Shown piece by piece: positions 27,694 to 36,838 of a stretch of DNA of 64,000 nt. The DNA comes from Leptospira fainei serovar Hurstbridge str. BUT 6 (GTDB lineage Bacteria; Spirochaetota; Leptospiria; Leptospirales; Leptospiraceae), in NCBI RefSeq assembly GCF_000306235.2, contig NZ_AKWZ02000010.1:1426001-1490000 (forward strand). Direction: 5' to 3'. Numbering within the stretch: position 1 is the first letter of the stretch; each line of letters opens with the position of its first letter. A program made the position numbers and the translations under genes. The notes under the pieces are model-generated. The model worked only from the letters and a program-made list of their open reading frames with translations, was not told where the DNA came from and did no database searches.

Positions 27694-30052
27694 TTTCGGG
27701 CAATTCCAACTCTACGGAATCTTCGCCGGATAAAGCTTCGTTTGATCGAGCGCCTGTAGTTTCTCCGCTTTCCTTAATCGGAATTGCCGCAGTGGAAGCA
27801 GGCTGGTCTCCTATATAGAAGTATTGCCCGTACAAAGGATGAGGGCAATCGCTTTCTCCCGAAAGCAGGCCGCCGGTATCGGCGCAAATATCCACCTTCA
27901 CAAAATCGCCGTTAAACGGCGGGATCAAAGTTTCACCGAAACCGATCGTACGAGCTATGTAAGATACGTACTTATACCAGACCGAACCACTGATCCCGGA
28001 ACCGGATCCTGGAAACGGAGCTCCGGCATCGTTTCCGATCCAGACGGTCGTGACTAAGTTCGGATTCACTCCCGCAAACCATGCATCCCGAACTCCTTTG
28101 CGATTTCCCCAACGTTTTCTTGCTTCCTTCGGAGACTGAACTGTACCAGTTTTTCCGCCCATCGGAAACCGATCTTCTCCTTTAAGACCGATTTTCATCG
28201 TTCCTTCCTCCGAAACGACTGCTTCCAATAGATTCAAAACCATTGCACATGCCACAGGATCGAGTATTTGTTCGGCTTCGCTTGCATTCGCGGGAGGCAA
28301 GGAAAAAAGTTCCGATCCTTCATAATCGGCTATTCGTAAAATCTCGATCGGTTTCACTTTTTTACCCAGATTGGCGATAGTTGCATAAATGGTCGCAAGT
28401 TCCTTGGGTGAAAGCTCTCCGGAACCCAACGCGAGAGATAAATTAGGTTGAAAGCGTTTATTCAATTCGGATTGATCCAAACTCAGAATTTTTCCGAGGG
28501 TTTCCAGAAAAGTTCCCACACCGACTTCGCTTAATAATTTTACGGCAACCGTATTCACCGATTGGGCGAAAGCCACCCTTGCTTGCATTTCTCCTCTGTA
28601 TCCCGCATACCAATTTTTCGGAGAGTAGCCTCTGATTTTGATTTCTTCGTCGGTTACTACGGACGTCGGAGTGATAACCCTTTTTTCAAAAGCGAGAAGA
28701 TATACTAAAGCCTTGATTACCGAGCCGGGCTGCCGAACGGCGGAAACGGCGCGATTCATCCTGAAGATATTCGATATTTTGTAACTGCCAACCAAGGCTT
28801 CGACGTAACCGTTGGACGGATTAATCGAAATCAGGCTTCCGTTCATATTCTCAACGATTTTCTTTTGTATCGCCGCTTCTTCGTTTTTACCGACTTTTAA
28901 ATATGCCGCTTTTTCATCGGAGAGTTTTTTTCGAACTCCTTCGATTCCTTCGCGCAGGGCTTTTTCGGCGGCTTCTTGCTTATCGTAATCCAATGTCGTA
29001 TAGATGTTTAGCCCTCTCGTTTCAAGATCCATCTCCGAAAAATTTTCGATCACGAACTGACGGACGCTGAAATTGAAATCGGGTGCGAGATTTATATTAA
29101 AGTCTTTATCGAAGCCGTATTTGCCGATTTCGGAAGTGACGGTCAGTTTATCCTCTTCTTCTTTCGTTTCTTCCACTTTATAGAAAGTTTTGAATTTTCT
29201 AATATTTGAATCTATTTTTCGTTCGAAATCCTTTTCAATCGAGTTCGGGTTAGGGTTCAAGGCCTTGTTTTCCGCCATTAAAAACATTACCATACGTTGA
29301 CGTTTAAACGCTATTTTCGGATTTCTGACGGCATTATAATTAGAAGGAGCCGGAATCGTTCCGACTAACAGAGCGGCTTCTGCCGGCGTGAGCTCATAAG
29401 CCGGTTTATTAAAATAATATCGCGAGGCTTCCTCTACTCCGGTATTTCCCTCTCCTAAAAAGATTCGATTTAAATACATTGCGAGGATCGTTTTTTTATC
29501 GAAGCGATTCTCAAGATAGAATGTGCAGTAAAATTCGGTGAGCTTATTGAATATATTTCTGGCTCCCAGATCCAGCGTGAGTTTGGCAAGCTGTTGCGTG
29601 ATCGTCGAACCGCCTTGTTTGCGAAAAGTAGTTAGATTAACGACGATAGCCCTTATCAACGCAGTATAATTGACTCCTCCGTGTTCGTAAAAATCCTGAT
29701 CTTCCGAACTTAAAAGCGCCCATATTATGTTTCCGTGATTATTTAGATTATCCGTCCGAATCGGTTTGAATTTTCGACGCGAAAATTCCCCGATCAACTT
29801 ACCGTTTTTATCCAGAATCCGAATCGGTTTACTTTGGTTCGGATCATACGCGTTAGAGACTTCCTTCTGGAACGTTTCCAAGTTGCGAATCACGTCGTCT
29901 TGTTTGGTTAACCAAACGACGTAAGAACCGCCGATCAAAAATGCGGCGACAATAAGTCCTATGACGGTTCCGTATTTTACTATGGATTTCCAATTCTCTT
30001 TTGCATAATTCAATAAAAAGGAAATTGTTCGAAATATACGTTCTTTGTTCAT
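27665..30052 (-). CDS. Bifunctional penicillin-binding protein 1A-type
   Basis: This class A PBP of about 795 residues has a short cytoplasmic tail and one TM segment (about 28-50). The GT51 transglycosylase domain shows SSEDQDFYEHGGVN and GGSTITQQLAKLTL. The transpeptidase domain has the SXXK box PGSVIK, the SXN box SVN and KTGT. It polymerises and cross-links peptidoglycan at the outer face of the inner membrane. The ATG at 30050-30052 is chosen; a TTG 12 codons upstream is possible, as neither has a strong ribosome-binding site. Its 3' end overlaps the convergent binding-protein gene by 29 bases. Confidence 0.93.
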   Translation of the reverse strand: MNKERIFRTISFLLNYAKENWKSIVKYGTVIGLIVAAFLIGGSYVVWLTKQDDVIRNLETFQKEVSNAYDPNQSKPIRILDKNGKLIGEFSRRKFKPIRTDNLNNHGNIIWALLSSEDQDFYEHGGVNYTALIRAIVVNLTTFRKQGGSTITQQLAKLTLDLGARNIFNKLTEFYCTFYLENRFDKKTILAMYLNRIFLGEGNTGVEEASRYYFNKPAYELTPAEAALLVGTIPAPSNYNAVRNPKIAFKRQRMVMFLMAENKALNPNPNSIEKDFERKIDSNIRKFKTFYKVEETKEEEDKLTVTSEIGKYGFDKDFNINLAPDFNFSVRQFVIENFSEMDLETRGLNIYTTLDYDKQEAAEKALREGIEGVRKKLSDEKAAYLKVGKNEEAAIQKKIVENMNGSLISINPSNGYVEALVGSYKISNIFRMNRAVSAVRQPGSVIKALVYLLAFEKRVITPTSVVTDEEIKIRGYSPKNWYAGYRGEMQARVAFAQSVNTVAVKLLSEVGVGTFLETLGKILSLDQSELNKRFQPNLSLALGSGELSPKELATIYATIANLGKKVKPIEILRIADYEGSELFSLPPANASEAEQILDPVACAMVLNLLEAVVSEEGTMKIGLKGEDRFPMGGKTGTVQSPKEARKRWGNRKGVRDAWFAGVNPNLVTTVWIGNDAGAPFPGSGSGISGSVWYKYVSYIARTIGFGETLIPPFNGDFVKVDICADTGGLLSGESDCPHPLYGQYFYIGDQPASTAAIPIKESGETTGARSNEALSGEDSVELELPETKEDRTDDQ

Positions 30053-30165
30053 GGCAGGTCTGTGGTAGTTTCCATTATGTTGGAACAAAGGGAAAGTCCT
30101 TTTTCGGGAGGATCGATCGTTAAAAAGCTTTGCTTAATGCCGGAAAGTCGGATGCTTCTACAAGT

Positions 30166-30999
30166 ATGAGTTCCTTCTTCCATCGCAAAGTCGATGCGGC
30201 CCCGAATACGTTAACGCACCTTTATTTAAACGGATCTGGCGGAACCTCTTGGGCAAATCTAGGATACTGGAAGGATACTTTAGATTATCCTACCGCCTGC
30301 TCGGATTTGGCGATCCTGACCGGGCAGACGGCAAAACTTTCTTCTTCCGATCGTCTCTTGGATTTAGGATTCGGTTGCGGAGATCAACTTTTAGTTTGGA
30401 ATCGGAAATTCGGCGTTTTACCCGAGCAAATAACCGCGATTAATTCCTCCGCCGAACAGTTTCAGTTTGCTCAACGGATGCTCGAGTCGAGAAATCTTGT
30501 GCTCGATATTCGTCTCGAGAATATCGAACTCTTAAATAGAATCCCCGCGGCTAGCTACGATAAAATCATTTGCCTAGATAGCGCTTATTTCTTTCCTGAT
30601 CGAAAGCGATTTACGCAAGAGACGTTTCGAATTCTCCGCTCGAACGGAATCTTTACTTCCGCGGAAATCATCTTGAACGACGAACCATTAAATTGGTGGA
30701 ATGACTTATTCCGCAAAATCGTCTGCTCATTGGCGGGAATTCCGTCTTCAAATAGAATGACTACTGAGACTTTGAAGAATTTGTATTTTTCGATCGGCTT
30801 TCAGGAAGAATCGTTCGAATACATCGACGAATTCGTTTTTGACGGATTTGCGGAGTTTATTCGAAAAAATATCCGTTTCGAAAATTCGAAAGTGCCTAAG
30901 CAAATTGTTAAACGATATAATGATTTTGCCGACTTTCTTCGCTCGGATAAAAGACGAAAGTTTTTTCGTTATGCGATCTATAGTTTGAAAAAGCGGTAG
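30166..30999 (+). CDS. SAM-dependent methyltransferase
   Basis: The product, about 277 residues, has the class I methyltransferase SAM site LLDLGFGCGDQLLVW (about 75-90), the acidic post-motif NIELLNRIP, and ICLDSAYFF. The N-terminus (LTHLYLNGSGGTSWANLGYW) resembles lipid- or small-molecule methyltransferases related to cyclopropane-fatty-acid or ubiquinone enzymes. The substrate is unknown. I place the start at ATG 30166; a TTG at 30130 is also possible, and neither has a clear ribosome-binding site. It is convergent, four bases apart, with an FAD oxidoreductase of the type often found with Cfa-like enzymes. Confidence 0.7.
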   Translation: MSSFFHRKVDAAPNTLTHLYLNGSGGTSWANLGYWKDTLDYPTACSDLAILTGQTAKLSSSDRLLDLGFGCGDQLLVWNRKFGVLPEQITAINSSAEQFQFAQRMLESRNLVLDIRLENIELLNRIPAASYDKIICLDSAYFFPDRKRFTQETFRILRSNGIFTSAEIILNDEPLNWWNDLFRKIVCSLAGIPSSNRMTTETLKNLYFSIGFQEESFEYIDEFVFDGFAEFIRKNIRFENSKVPKQIVKRYNDFADFLRSDKRRKFFRYAIYSLKKR

Positions 31000-31003
31000 A
31001 GCC

Positions 31004-32263
31004 TTAGGTTTTTACGTTAGACGATTCGACCCAATTCTTTACGTCTAAGGCCGTGGAAACTCCGGCTTCCAATAGCGGAATTCCATAGCGTGCGTAAGAA
31101 CCGCAAAGCCATACTTTTCTTCCGGGCATATCCTGTAGTGCTTTCAATTCTCTTATCATTTCCTTTGAAGCCAAATCGATGACCGGCCGCTCGAATTTCG
31201 AACGACTTAAAATAGAATTGGGCTGAGGTTCGATTAAGGGATTCCAAGTTTGGAAAACAGGTTTGCCGCCCATTTCGGGCAAGACCTTATTCAATAAAAT
31301 CGTCGCAGTCGCTCTCGAACCGTCCTTGGAAAGAGCGAAGCACATAGGCGCCCAATGCCTTTTTTGTTTCGGCATGAACTTAGGATCCGAATGCGTTACG
31401 ACTTCTGAGGACTCGTATTTAAACGAAGAAAGCAATTCTTTCTCCCTTGAATGTTCGTCGGGAAGCATTGAAATCGCCTGATTCGCAGGAGCCGCAATCA
31501 CGACTCGATCGAAATACTCTTCATGGTTATCGAAAAGTAATCGCACTTTATTTCCGTTTAATATGATTTGTTTCGGTTCGGAATTTAAAAGTATTTTAGA
31601 AGCTCGTGAAGCCAACCGATTCGTGATATCTCGAGTACCTTTTTCCGCAGTTAAAAATCGTAAAAATTTTAGACCTTTCGAATGATATCGAATCACGGCT
31701 TCCGCAGGATAATTCTTGGCGCTTTCGGAAGTGCAAGTATTAATGGTCGAGAACATAGGTATTAAATATTGGTCTTCGAAATCTCGAGAATACCGGAATT
31801 TATGCAAAAATTCGGAGATCGTTAACTGTTCTTCATTCAACGTTTCTAATTGAGTTCCCGATTCCTCGTAAAATCTCATCGCATCGGAAAATATTCTCCG
31901 AGATTTGGAATTGGAGAAGCAGGCTACGTAAGGTATCGGAAAAAAATTTCCTCCTAATGCAAAGGTGGAGAATCCGAAATACGTAGTCCCGTCTCCGTAG
32001 TTTAAGGAAAACGAATAGTCTACAGGTCTAACAGCGATGTCCGCCTCCTTAAATAAATCTAAGAGGCATGGATAATAATTCTTTTTAAAAGCTCGAAAAG
32101 GAACATCGATTCTAATCGATTTACCGTTCCAATCCAAATCGGTTCCGTGAGCGTCCATTCCGATAAGAGAATGTTTTTCGATTAATGTGACTTCGTGCTC
32201 TTTTCCCAAATACCAACAAGCACTGAGACCTGCTATTCCGCTACCTATGACTGCAATTTTCAT
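31004..32263 (-). CDS. FAD-dependent amine oxidase-type oxidoreductase
   Basis: The 419-residue flavoprotein begins with the Rossmann motif AVIGSGIAGLSACWYL and VTLIEKHSLIG, followed by a DVPFRAFKKNYYPCLLDLF segment and a C-terminal GSYARYGIPLLEAGV FAD-contact region. This is the amine oxidase/phytoene desaturase superfamily, and the closest type is the FAD oxidoreductase that accompanies cyclopropane-fatty-acid synthase genes. Next to the convergent methyltransferase it may act on lipids. The HAHT signature common near the FAD loop is replaced by DAHG, so the group assignment is tentative. Confidence 0.75.
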   Translation of the reverse strand: MKIAVIGSGIAGLSACWYLGKEHEVTLIEKHSLIGMDAHGTDLDWNGKSIRIDVPFRAFKKNYYPCLLDLFKEADIAVRPVDYSFSLNYGDGTTYFGFSTFALGGNFFPIPYVACFSNSKSRRIFSDAMRFYEESGTQLETLNEEQLTISEFLHKFRYSRDFEDQYLIPMFSTINTCTSESAKNYPAEAVIRYHSKGLKFLRFLTAEKGTRDITNRLASRASKILLNSEPKQIILNGNKVRLLFDNHEEYFDRVVIAAPANQAISMLPDEHSREKELLSSFKYESSEVVTHSDPKFMPKQKRHWAPMCFALSKDGSRATATILLNKVLPEMGGKPVFQTWNPLIEPQPNSILSRSKFERPVIDLASKEMIRELKALQDMPGRKVWLCGSYARYGIPLLEAGVSTALDVKNWVESSNVKT

Positions 32264-32703
32264 TCGTAATTCACTATCTCAATGGAAAATGGAAATTCAA
32301 GGTAAAAGCTATCGATCCGGAAGAGGAACTACAAAAATAGGAACGAATCGTGTTGTTATTCCGCAATTTTAAGAACGGATCTCCCCTTTAGCACGCTCGA
32401 ATCCGCTTCGAAGCTCGGCTTTGATTTCCTACAAAAGTCGATTATCCGAGAAAAATCCGCCGACGAAAATTCATTTAAGTCGTTTATCAAAGTACGAATT
32501 CTTGAATTTCCGAAAACGTAAGAATGCGGCGAAGAATATTACGAATTCCGCGCTTACATCTTCGAAGTCGGCGTTAATTTTTGCGTAATCGGAAGCGATG
32601 ATTCTAACGGATCGGTTTTAGTTGGCAAATTCGAGGGGTCTTGGAACTCTGGTATTATCCCCCTTTCTTCTTCGGAAGTTGCCTAAACGGATAGGTAGGT
32701 TTT
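32264..32703. other. Intergenic region between divergent genes, no gene recognised
   Basis: The 440-bp gap between the FAD oxidoreductase and the ABC-F gene must hold both promoters. Two stretches on the plus strand (roughly 32310-32520 and 32525-32685) stay open in one frame, divided by a TAA, but neither has a start codon or ribosome-binding site. They are not called as genes; a decayed remnant cannot be excluded. Confidence 0.4.
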
Positions 32704-34350
32704 ATGATCAGCGTCTCAGGTCTTTCTCTAAATTTTGGTAAGAAGGTCCTCTTTGAAAACGTAACCTTGAAGTTCAAAGAGGGGTGTCGTTACGGCTTAA
32801 TCGGAGCTAACGGATCGGGTAAATCGACTTTCATGAAAATTCTAGCCGGCTTGGAACAAGCGGCAGCCGGTTCCATCGCGATAGATGTGGGCGTTAAGGT
32901 CGGTTATCTTAAACAGGATCATTACGAATACGAAAATGAAACCGTACTGAATACGGTAATGATGGGTAATAAAGAGCTGTGGGAGATCGCTAAGGAGCGG
33001 GACGAAATTTATTCCAAGCCTGAAATGTCGGACGAGGATGGAATACGAGTTTCCGAACTGGAAGAATCCTTCGGTGAGATGGGCGGATACGAAGCCGAAA
33101 GTGTCGCGGGTGAATTACTCGAAGGCCTTGGGATTCCGACTAACATCCACGGCCAAACCCTTTCTTTCCTAACCGGAGGATTTAAACTTCGGGTACTATT
33201 GGCACAGGTTCTATTCCAAAAACCTGATGTACTTCTCTTGGACGAGCCTACCAACCACTTGGACATCAAAACCATTCATTGGCTGGAATCGTTTCTTTTA
33301 AATTATAAGGGCGTTGTCGTTGTGATTTCTCACGACCGTCACTTCATTAACTCGATAGCTACTCATATTGCCGATTTGGATTATCAGACGATGACCGTAT
33401 ATCCGGGAAATTACGACGAATATATGGAGGCAGCGCAAGCGTCTCGAGAGAGAAGCGTTGCCGATAATAAACGCGCTAAGGAAAAAATCGCCGAGCTGCA
33501 AGAGTTTGTGAGCCGATTTAGCGCCAACGCCGCTAAATCGAAGCAGGCTACTTCCCGCCAAAAGATGATCGAAAAGATCAAAGATAATATGGTGGAAATT
33601 CGCCCGTCTTCGAGACAGTTCCCTTATATCGTCTTTAAGATGAAACGCCCTCTCGGTAAAGATGTGATTATCGCCGATGAAATTTCCAAGGGCTACGAGG
33701 ACAGGGTTATTTTTAAGAACTTCACCATCAATATTACAAAAGGTGAAAAGATCGCCATTATCGGTACCAACGGCGTCGGTAAAACGACGCTTTTAAAAAC
33801 CTTAATGAAGGAAATCGAACCGGACTCCGGAACGGTAGTTTTCGGGGAATCGGTAGAAGCTTCCGTATTTCCTCAAGATCATCGCGAAGGAATCGGACAG
33901 GATGCGGATACGATCGTAGAGTGGCTGTATCGGTACGCTCCTCCGGGAACCGAAATGGAAGAGATTCGAGCCATTTTAGGAAGAATGCTTTTTAGCGGAG
34001 AAATGGCAAAGAAGCCTACTCAAGTTCTTTCCGGAGGAGAAAAGTCCAGAATCATTCTGGGTAGGATGATTCTGGCACAGGACAATCTTCTCGCGTTAGA
34101 CGAGCCTACCAATCACCTTGACCTTGAATCGATAGAATCGCTGAACTACGCGTTGACCAAGTTCGAAGGGACCGTACTATTCGTTTCTCATGACCGCGAA
34201 TTCGTTTCATCGATTGCGACTCGGGTGTTGGAAGTGACTACGGAAGGTATTCGTGACTTTAAAGGAACCTACGAAGAATTCCTGGAGCGGGAAGGAGTGG
34301 AATTCTACAAACGACTCGCTGGTGGTCCTGTTTTGGCGGAATCGAATTAA
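32704..34350 (+). CDS. ABC-F family ATPase (YbiT/EttA-like translation factor)
   Basis: The 548-residue protein has two ABC ATPase domains and no membrane segments. Domain 1 has Walker A GANGSGKST and LLLDEPTNHLD, with a variant signature LTGGFKLRVLLAQ; domain 2 has GTNGVGKTT, LSGGEKSR and LALDEPTNHLD. The linker (about 240-310) is rich in basic residues, as in ABC-F proteins that enter the ribosomal E site. The first signature is close to YbiT. Such factors ease translation of problem sequences or protect ribosomes from antibiotics. GGTAGG precedes the ATG. Specific substrate unknown. Confidence 0.93.
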   Translation: MISVSGLSLNFGKKVLFENVTLKFKEGCRYGLIGANGSGKSTFMKILAGLEQAAAGSIAIDVGVKVGYLKQDHYEYENETVLNTVMMGNKELWEIAKERDEIYSKPEMSDEDGIRVSELEESFGEMGGYEAESVAGELLEGLGIPTNIHGQTLSFLTGGFKLRVLLAQVLFQKPDVLLLDEPTNHLDIKTIHWLESFLLNYKGVVVVISHDRHFINSIATHIADLDYQTMTVYPGNYDEYMEAAQASRERSVADNKRAKEKIAELQEFVSRFSANAAKSKQATSRQKMIEKIKDNMVEIRPSSRQFPYIVFKMKRPLGKDVIIADEISKGYEDRVIFKNFTINITKGEKIAIIGTNGVGKTTLLKTLMKEIEPDSGTVVFGESVEASVFPQDHREGIGQDADTIVEWLYRYAPPGTEMEEIRAILGRMLFSGEMAKKPTQVLSGGEKSRIILGRMILAQDNLLALDEPTNHLDLESIESLNYALTKFEGTVLFVSHDREFVSSIATRVLEVTTEGIRDFKGTYEEFLEREGVEFYKRLAGGPVLAESN

Positions 34351-34363
34351 TAATTTACGAAAA

Positions 34364-34951
34364 TCAGCGATTCGCTTTCAAATAAGAGACTAGCTTATCC
34401 AAGGCGGCTTTACGATGTGAGACCGTATTTTTCTTCTCCTCGCTTATTTGTGAAAAACGAGCTTGGAAGGGAAGAAAATAAAATACCGGATCGTAACCGA
34501 ACCCGAACCCGGTTGTATCGTAATCTTCCGCGATTCGTCCTCTGCATTCTCCCTCGAACGTCATTTCGGAGTTGCCGTCGACAAGAGCAATAACGCAAAC
34601 ATATTTCGCCTCGCGGTTTTCTTTACCGTGCATTCTTTCCAAAAGGAGTCGGGCTCTTCCTTCGTCGTCCAATCCTTCTCCTCCGAATCTTGCGGAATAG
34701 ACTCCGGGTTCTCCGCCTAGGGCCTCGACGCAGATACCCGAATCGTCCGCTAAGGATGGAAGCCTACAGAGAGAATACAATTCTCTCGCTTTTAGTAAGG
34801 CGTTTTCTTCGAATGTCGATCCGGTCTCGTCCGGATTGCATTCGACGCCCAGCTCTCTAGGCGTCTTTAATTCGATTCCTAGAGGGCTTAATATTGACCG
34901 AATTTCTCGAATTTTGTGCGCGTTATTGGATGCGATTACGAGGGATTTCAA
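34364..34951 (-). CDS. rdgB: RdgB/HAM1 non-canonical purine NTP pyrophosphatase
   Basis: The 195-residue protein has the family opening LVIASNNAHKIREIRSIL, TFEENALLKAREL, LADDSGICVEALGGEPGVYS, and the C-terminal GFGYDPVFYF and SHRKAAL. It hydrolyses XTP, ITP and dITP to monophosphates and pyrophosphate, keeping damaged purines out of DNA and RNA. Its start overlaps the stop of the STAS gene by four bases (ATGA-type), so translation is coupled. It is convergent with the ABC-F gene, 13 bases away. Length is as expected. Confidence 0.95.
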   Translation of the reverse strand: MKSLVIASNNAHKIREIRSILSPLGIELKTPRELGVECNPDETGSTFEENALLKARELYSLCRLPSLADDSGICVEALGGEPGVYSARFGGEGLDDEGRARLLLERMHGKENREAKYVCVIALVDGNSEMTFEGECRGRIAEDYDTTGFGFGYDPVFYFLPFQARFSQISEEKKNTVSHRKAALDKLVSYLKANR

Positions 34952-35286
34952 TTTCCCAATTTGAATTCATCAAAGGCATCGTCGATCGTCGGAACGACTT
35001 TAAACACTTTATCAAGCATCGTAATTTCAAAGAGCTGGAGCAGATCCTCATCGTTCACGACGATAATAATATCCCCTTCCGCAGAATTGAATTTTTTCTT
35101 ATAAGAAACTAAAATCCCAAGAGCGGTCGAGCAAATATGACTTACTTCCGTAAGATCGATAATGACTTTGGGGGAGGGGTCGAAATTGTGATCGCTAAGG
35201 TTACGGTCCAGTTCCTCGCTGTCCGATTGGAGGATGGATCCGGAGATCTTGATGATATGAATGTCGTCTTGAACCGTAATTTCCAT
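34948..35286 (-). CDS. STAS-domain anti-sigma factor antagonist
   Basis: The 112-residue single-domain protein has the SpoIIAA/RsbV layout: DDIHIIKISGSIL, KVIIDLTEVSHICSTALGIL with Ser53 as the phosphorylatable serine, and IIIVVNDEDLLQLF. Dephosphorylated antagonists bind an anti-sigma kinase and free its sigma or output protein. The long SpoIIE-type phosphatase at 38705-41878 could be the enzyme that dephosphorylates it, but the two genes are not in one operon. It is translationally coupled to rdgB, which is unexpected for function. Confidence 0.92.
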   Translation of the reverse strand: MEITVQDDIHIIKISGSILQSDSEELDRNLSDHNFDPSPKVIIDLTEVSHICSTALGILVSYKKKFNSAEGDIIIVVNDEDLLQLFEITMLDKVFKVVPTIDDAFDEFKLGN

Positions 35287-35497
35287 GTGAGTACCGAAAC
35301 CTTGTGTGCCGATTTGAATTTTTTATAGCAAGCAAAAAATCATGTTTTGCCGAGATTGCCGTCTTTCTTTTGTTAGAGTGCGACTAAAAATCGTATTGTG
35401 CGGCGCTACTTCGCAAGGTTTTGATAGAAATAGAAGCGAACCGGATTTCATCCGACATAAAAAATGCCGTTACGGTTTTTTCGGGGGATTTCTTTCG

Positions 35498-35578
35498 ATG
35501 GCAAGGAAGACGGTTGTCGATTTTCGAAACGACAAGCCTATTTATCAAGCATTCTTCGACAAAGCCCTAAAGGGATGA
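35498..35578 (+). CDS. Possible 26-residue small protein
   Basis: An ATG at 35498 opens a 26-codon frame reading MARKTVVDFRNDKPIYQAFF and ending DKALKG. GGGGGA lies nine bases upstream. It sits in the gap between the divergent STAS and DUF1574 genes and overlaps the last 12 bases of the latter. The composition looks protein-like, but there is no homologue evidence, so this is only a candidate. Confidence 0.25.
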   Translation: MARKTVVDFRNDKPIYQAFFDKALKG

Positions 35579-36838
35579 ATGTGACGAACGCTCTTCGAGA
35601 AATTTGTATACTTTAGGCAGTACTAACCCGTGAAATTCCTTGTTTAAACGTTCTTCTCCTCTGCAATCGAAATGAATCAAATCTACGAAAAGCTCTTTCG
35701 GATAACCGACATCGGGAAATGAAAAGAATTCGGCGTTCTTTCTTCCTTTTATTAAGGCTTCCACTTCCGCATGGATAGCTTTAGAATTTTTCGTATTCTC
35801 CAGCTCTTGGATTCCGGGCATATAGAGAAATCCGAAAAGAATTCCTTCTTTTTCGCAAAAATCCATCAATTCTACGAGAGAACTATAATCGTGAGGAGAA
35901 ACGATATTTTGAGAATCAATAGATTTTTGTAATATATGCTTCACATATTCTCTCGATTGAAAGGTTTGAAGCGGATTCATTCGATTGGAAATATTATATT
36001 TTCCGTAATAAGTATCCAGCCATTCCTGAATCCTGAAATTGTCCTGCAGTTGGGATCCGGCGGGTAAGCATTGTCCGGTCTCGATCGCGTTGCAGGAAGA
36101 GCAAGTTTTGATCCATTCGGAGGAATCACGTTCCGCTTTCCAATTGGAAAGAGTAGTAGCGTTGATTACGGACTTCCTAAATTTATAGGTCGAGTAGAGG
36201 ATTGGAGCAGCCTTGGAAAGGATAAAAATCCGTTCGACGCCTTGAAATTGTCCGGCGAGCTCGGTAAACGAAAACTGATGTAAATACCTTTGTCCGAAAA
36301 AATCCCAGAGAAACGTATCTGCGGCCTGAGGGTCTAAAGGATCCAGCGTCGAGGTTATCGGTTGCTTAAAGAAAGTATTTTGCCAACCTTCTTTCCATCG
36401 GCGATTGGCGTAAGTCGATAAGCTTTCGTTCTTAACGGTTTTTTGACCGGAGGGATCATAAAGAGGGAAGCCGTATCCTTGAGAATAGAGAACGTGGCTT
36501 GCGGCAAACAAAAGTAATTTCGGTTTTTTGTTTCCGAACCGTAAATACTTTTCTATAAGAAATTTATAATATCGAGGACCCATAGCCGGAAGGCTATGGT
36601 TGTATACTTCGTAATCCCCGACTTTCTCCTTGGCCTTTCCTGATAAGGCCATACTCCGGGAATCTCCTAAAATGATGACGTCGGCTTTACCTAAACCGGA
36701 CTCGATAGAATTTCTCTTATAGTTTACGAAGAATGTTTCGGGTTCTTCCAAATAGTAGCTGGGAAGCACGCGAACGATACCTTCCAATACTAGGAAAAAA
36801 AGGACGGCGAGCAGTAATCCGGCGAGTTTAGAACGCAA
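35567..36838 (-). CDS. DUF1574 SGNH-like membrane-anchored protein
   Basis: The 423-residue protein has one N-terminal TM segment (about 5-25) and a periplasmic domain. VIILGDSRSMAL near residue 55 resembles the GDS block of SGNH esterases, and VDLIHFDCRG near 395 supplies the D-x-x-H. DUF1574 is an expanded family in Leptospira. Its gene overlaps the 3' end of the MBOAT gene by 11 bases, an arrangement like AlgI with AlgX/AlgJ or DltB with DltD, where a membrane O-acyltransferase passes acyl groups to an SGNH partner. The target polymer is unknown. Confidence 0.82.
   Translation of the reverse strand: MRSKLAGLLLAVLFFLVLEGIVRVLPSYYLEEPETFFVNYKRNSIESGLGKADVIILGDSRSMALSGKAKEKVGDYEVYNHSLPAMGPRYYKFLIEKYLRFGNKKPKLLLFAASHVLYSQGYGFPLYDPSGQKTVKNESLSTYANRRWKEGWQNTFFKQPITSTLDPLDPQAADTFLWDFFGQRYLHQFSFTELAGQFQGVERIFILSKAAPILYSTYKFRKSVINATTLSNWKAERDSSEWIKTCSSCNAIETGQCLPAGSQLQDNFRIQEWLDTYYGKYNISNRMNPLQTFQSREYVKHILQKSIDSQNIVSPHDYSSLVELMDFCEKEGILFGFLYMPGIQELENTKNSKAIHAEVEALIKGRKNAEFFSFPDVGYPKELFVDLIHFDCRGEERLNKEFHGLVLPKVYKFLEERSSHSSL

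Noticed and set aside
32264..32703. Two open stretches on the plus strand that look partly coding
   Set aside because: No start codon, no ribosome-binding site and an in-frame stop between them; could be chance or a relic.
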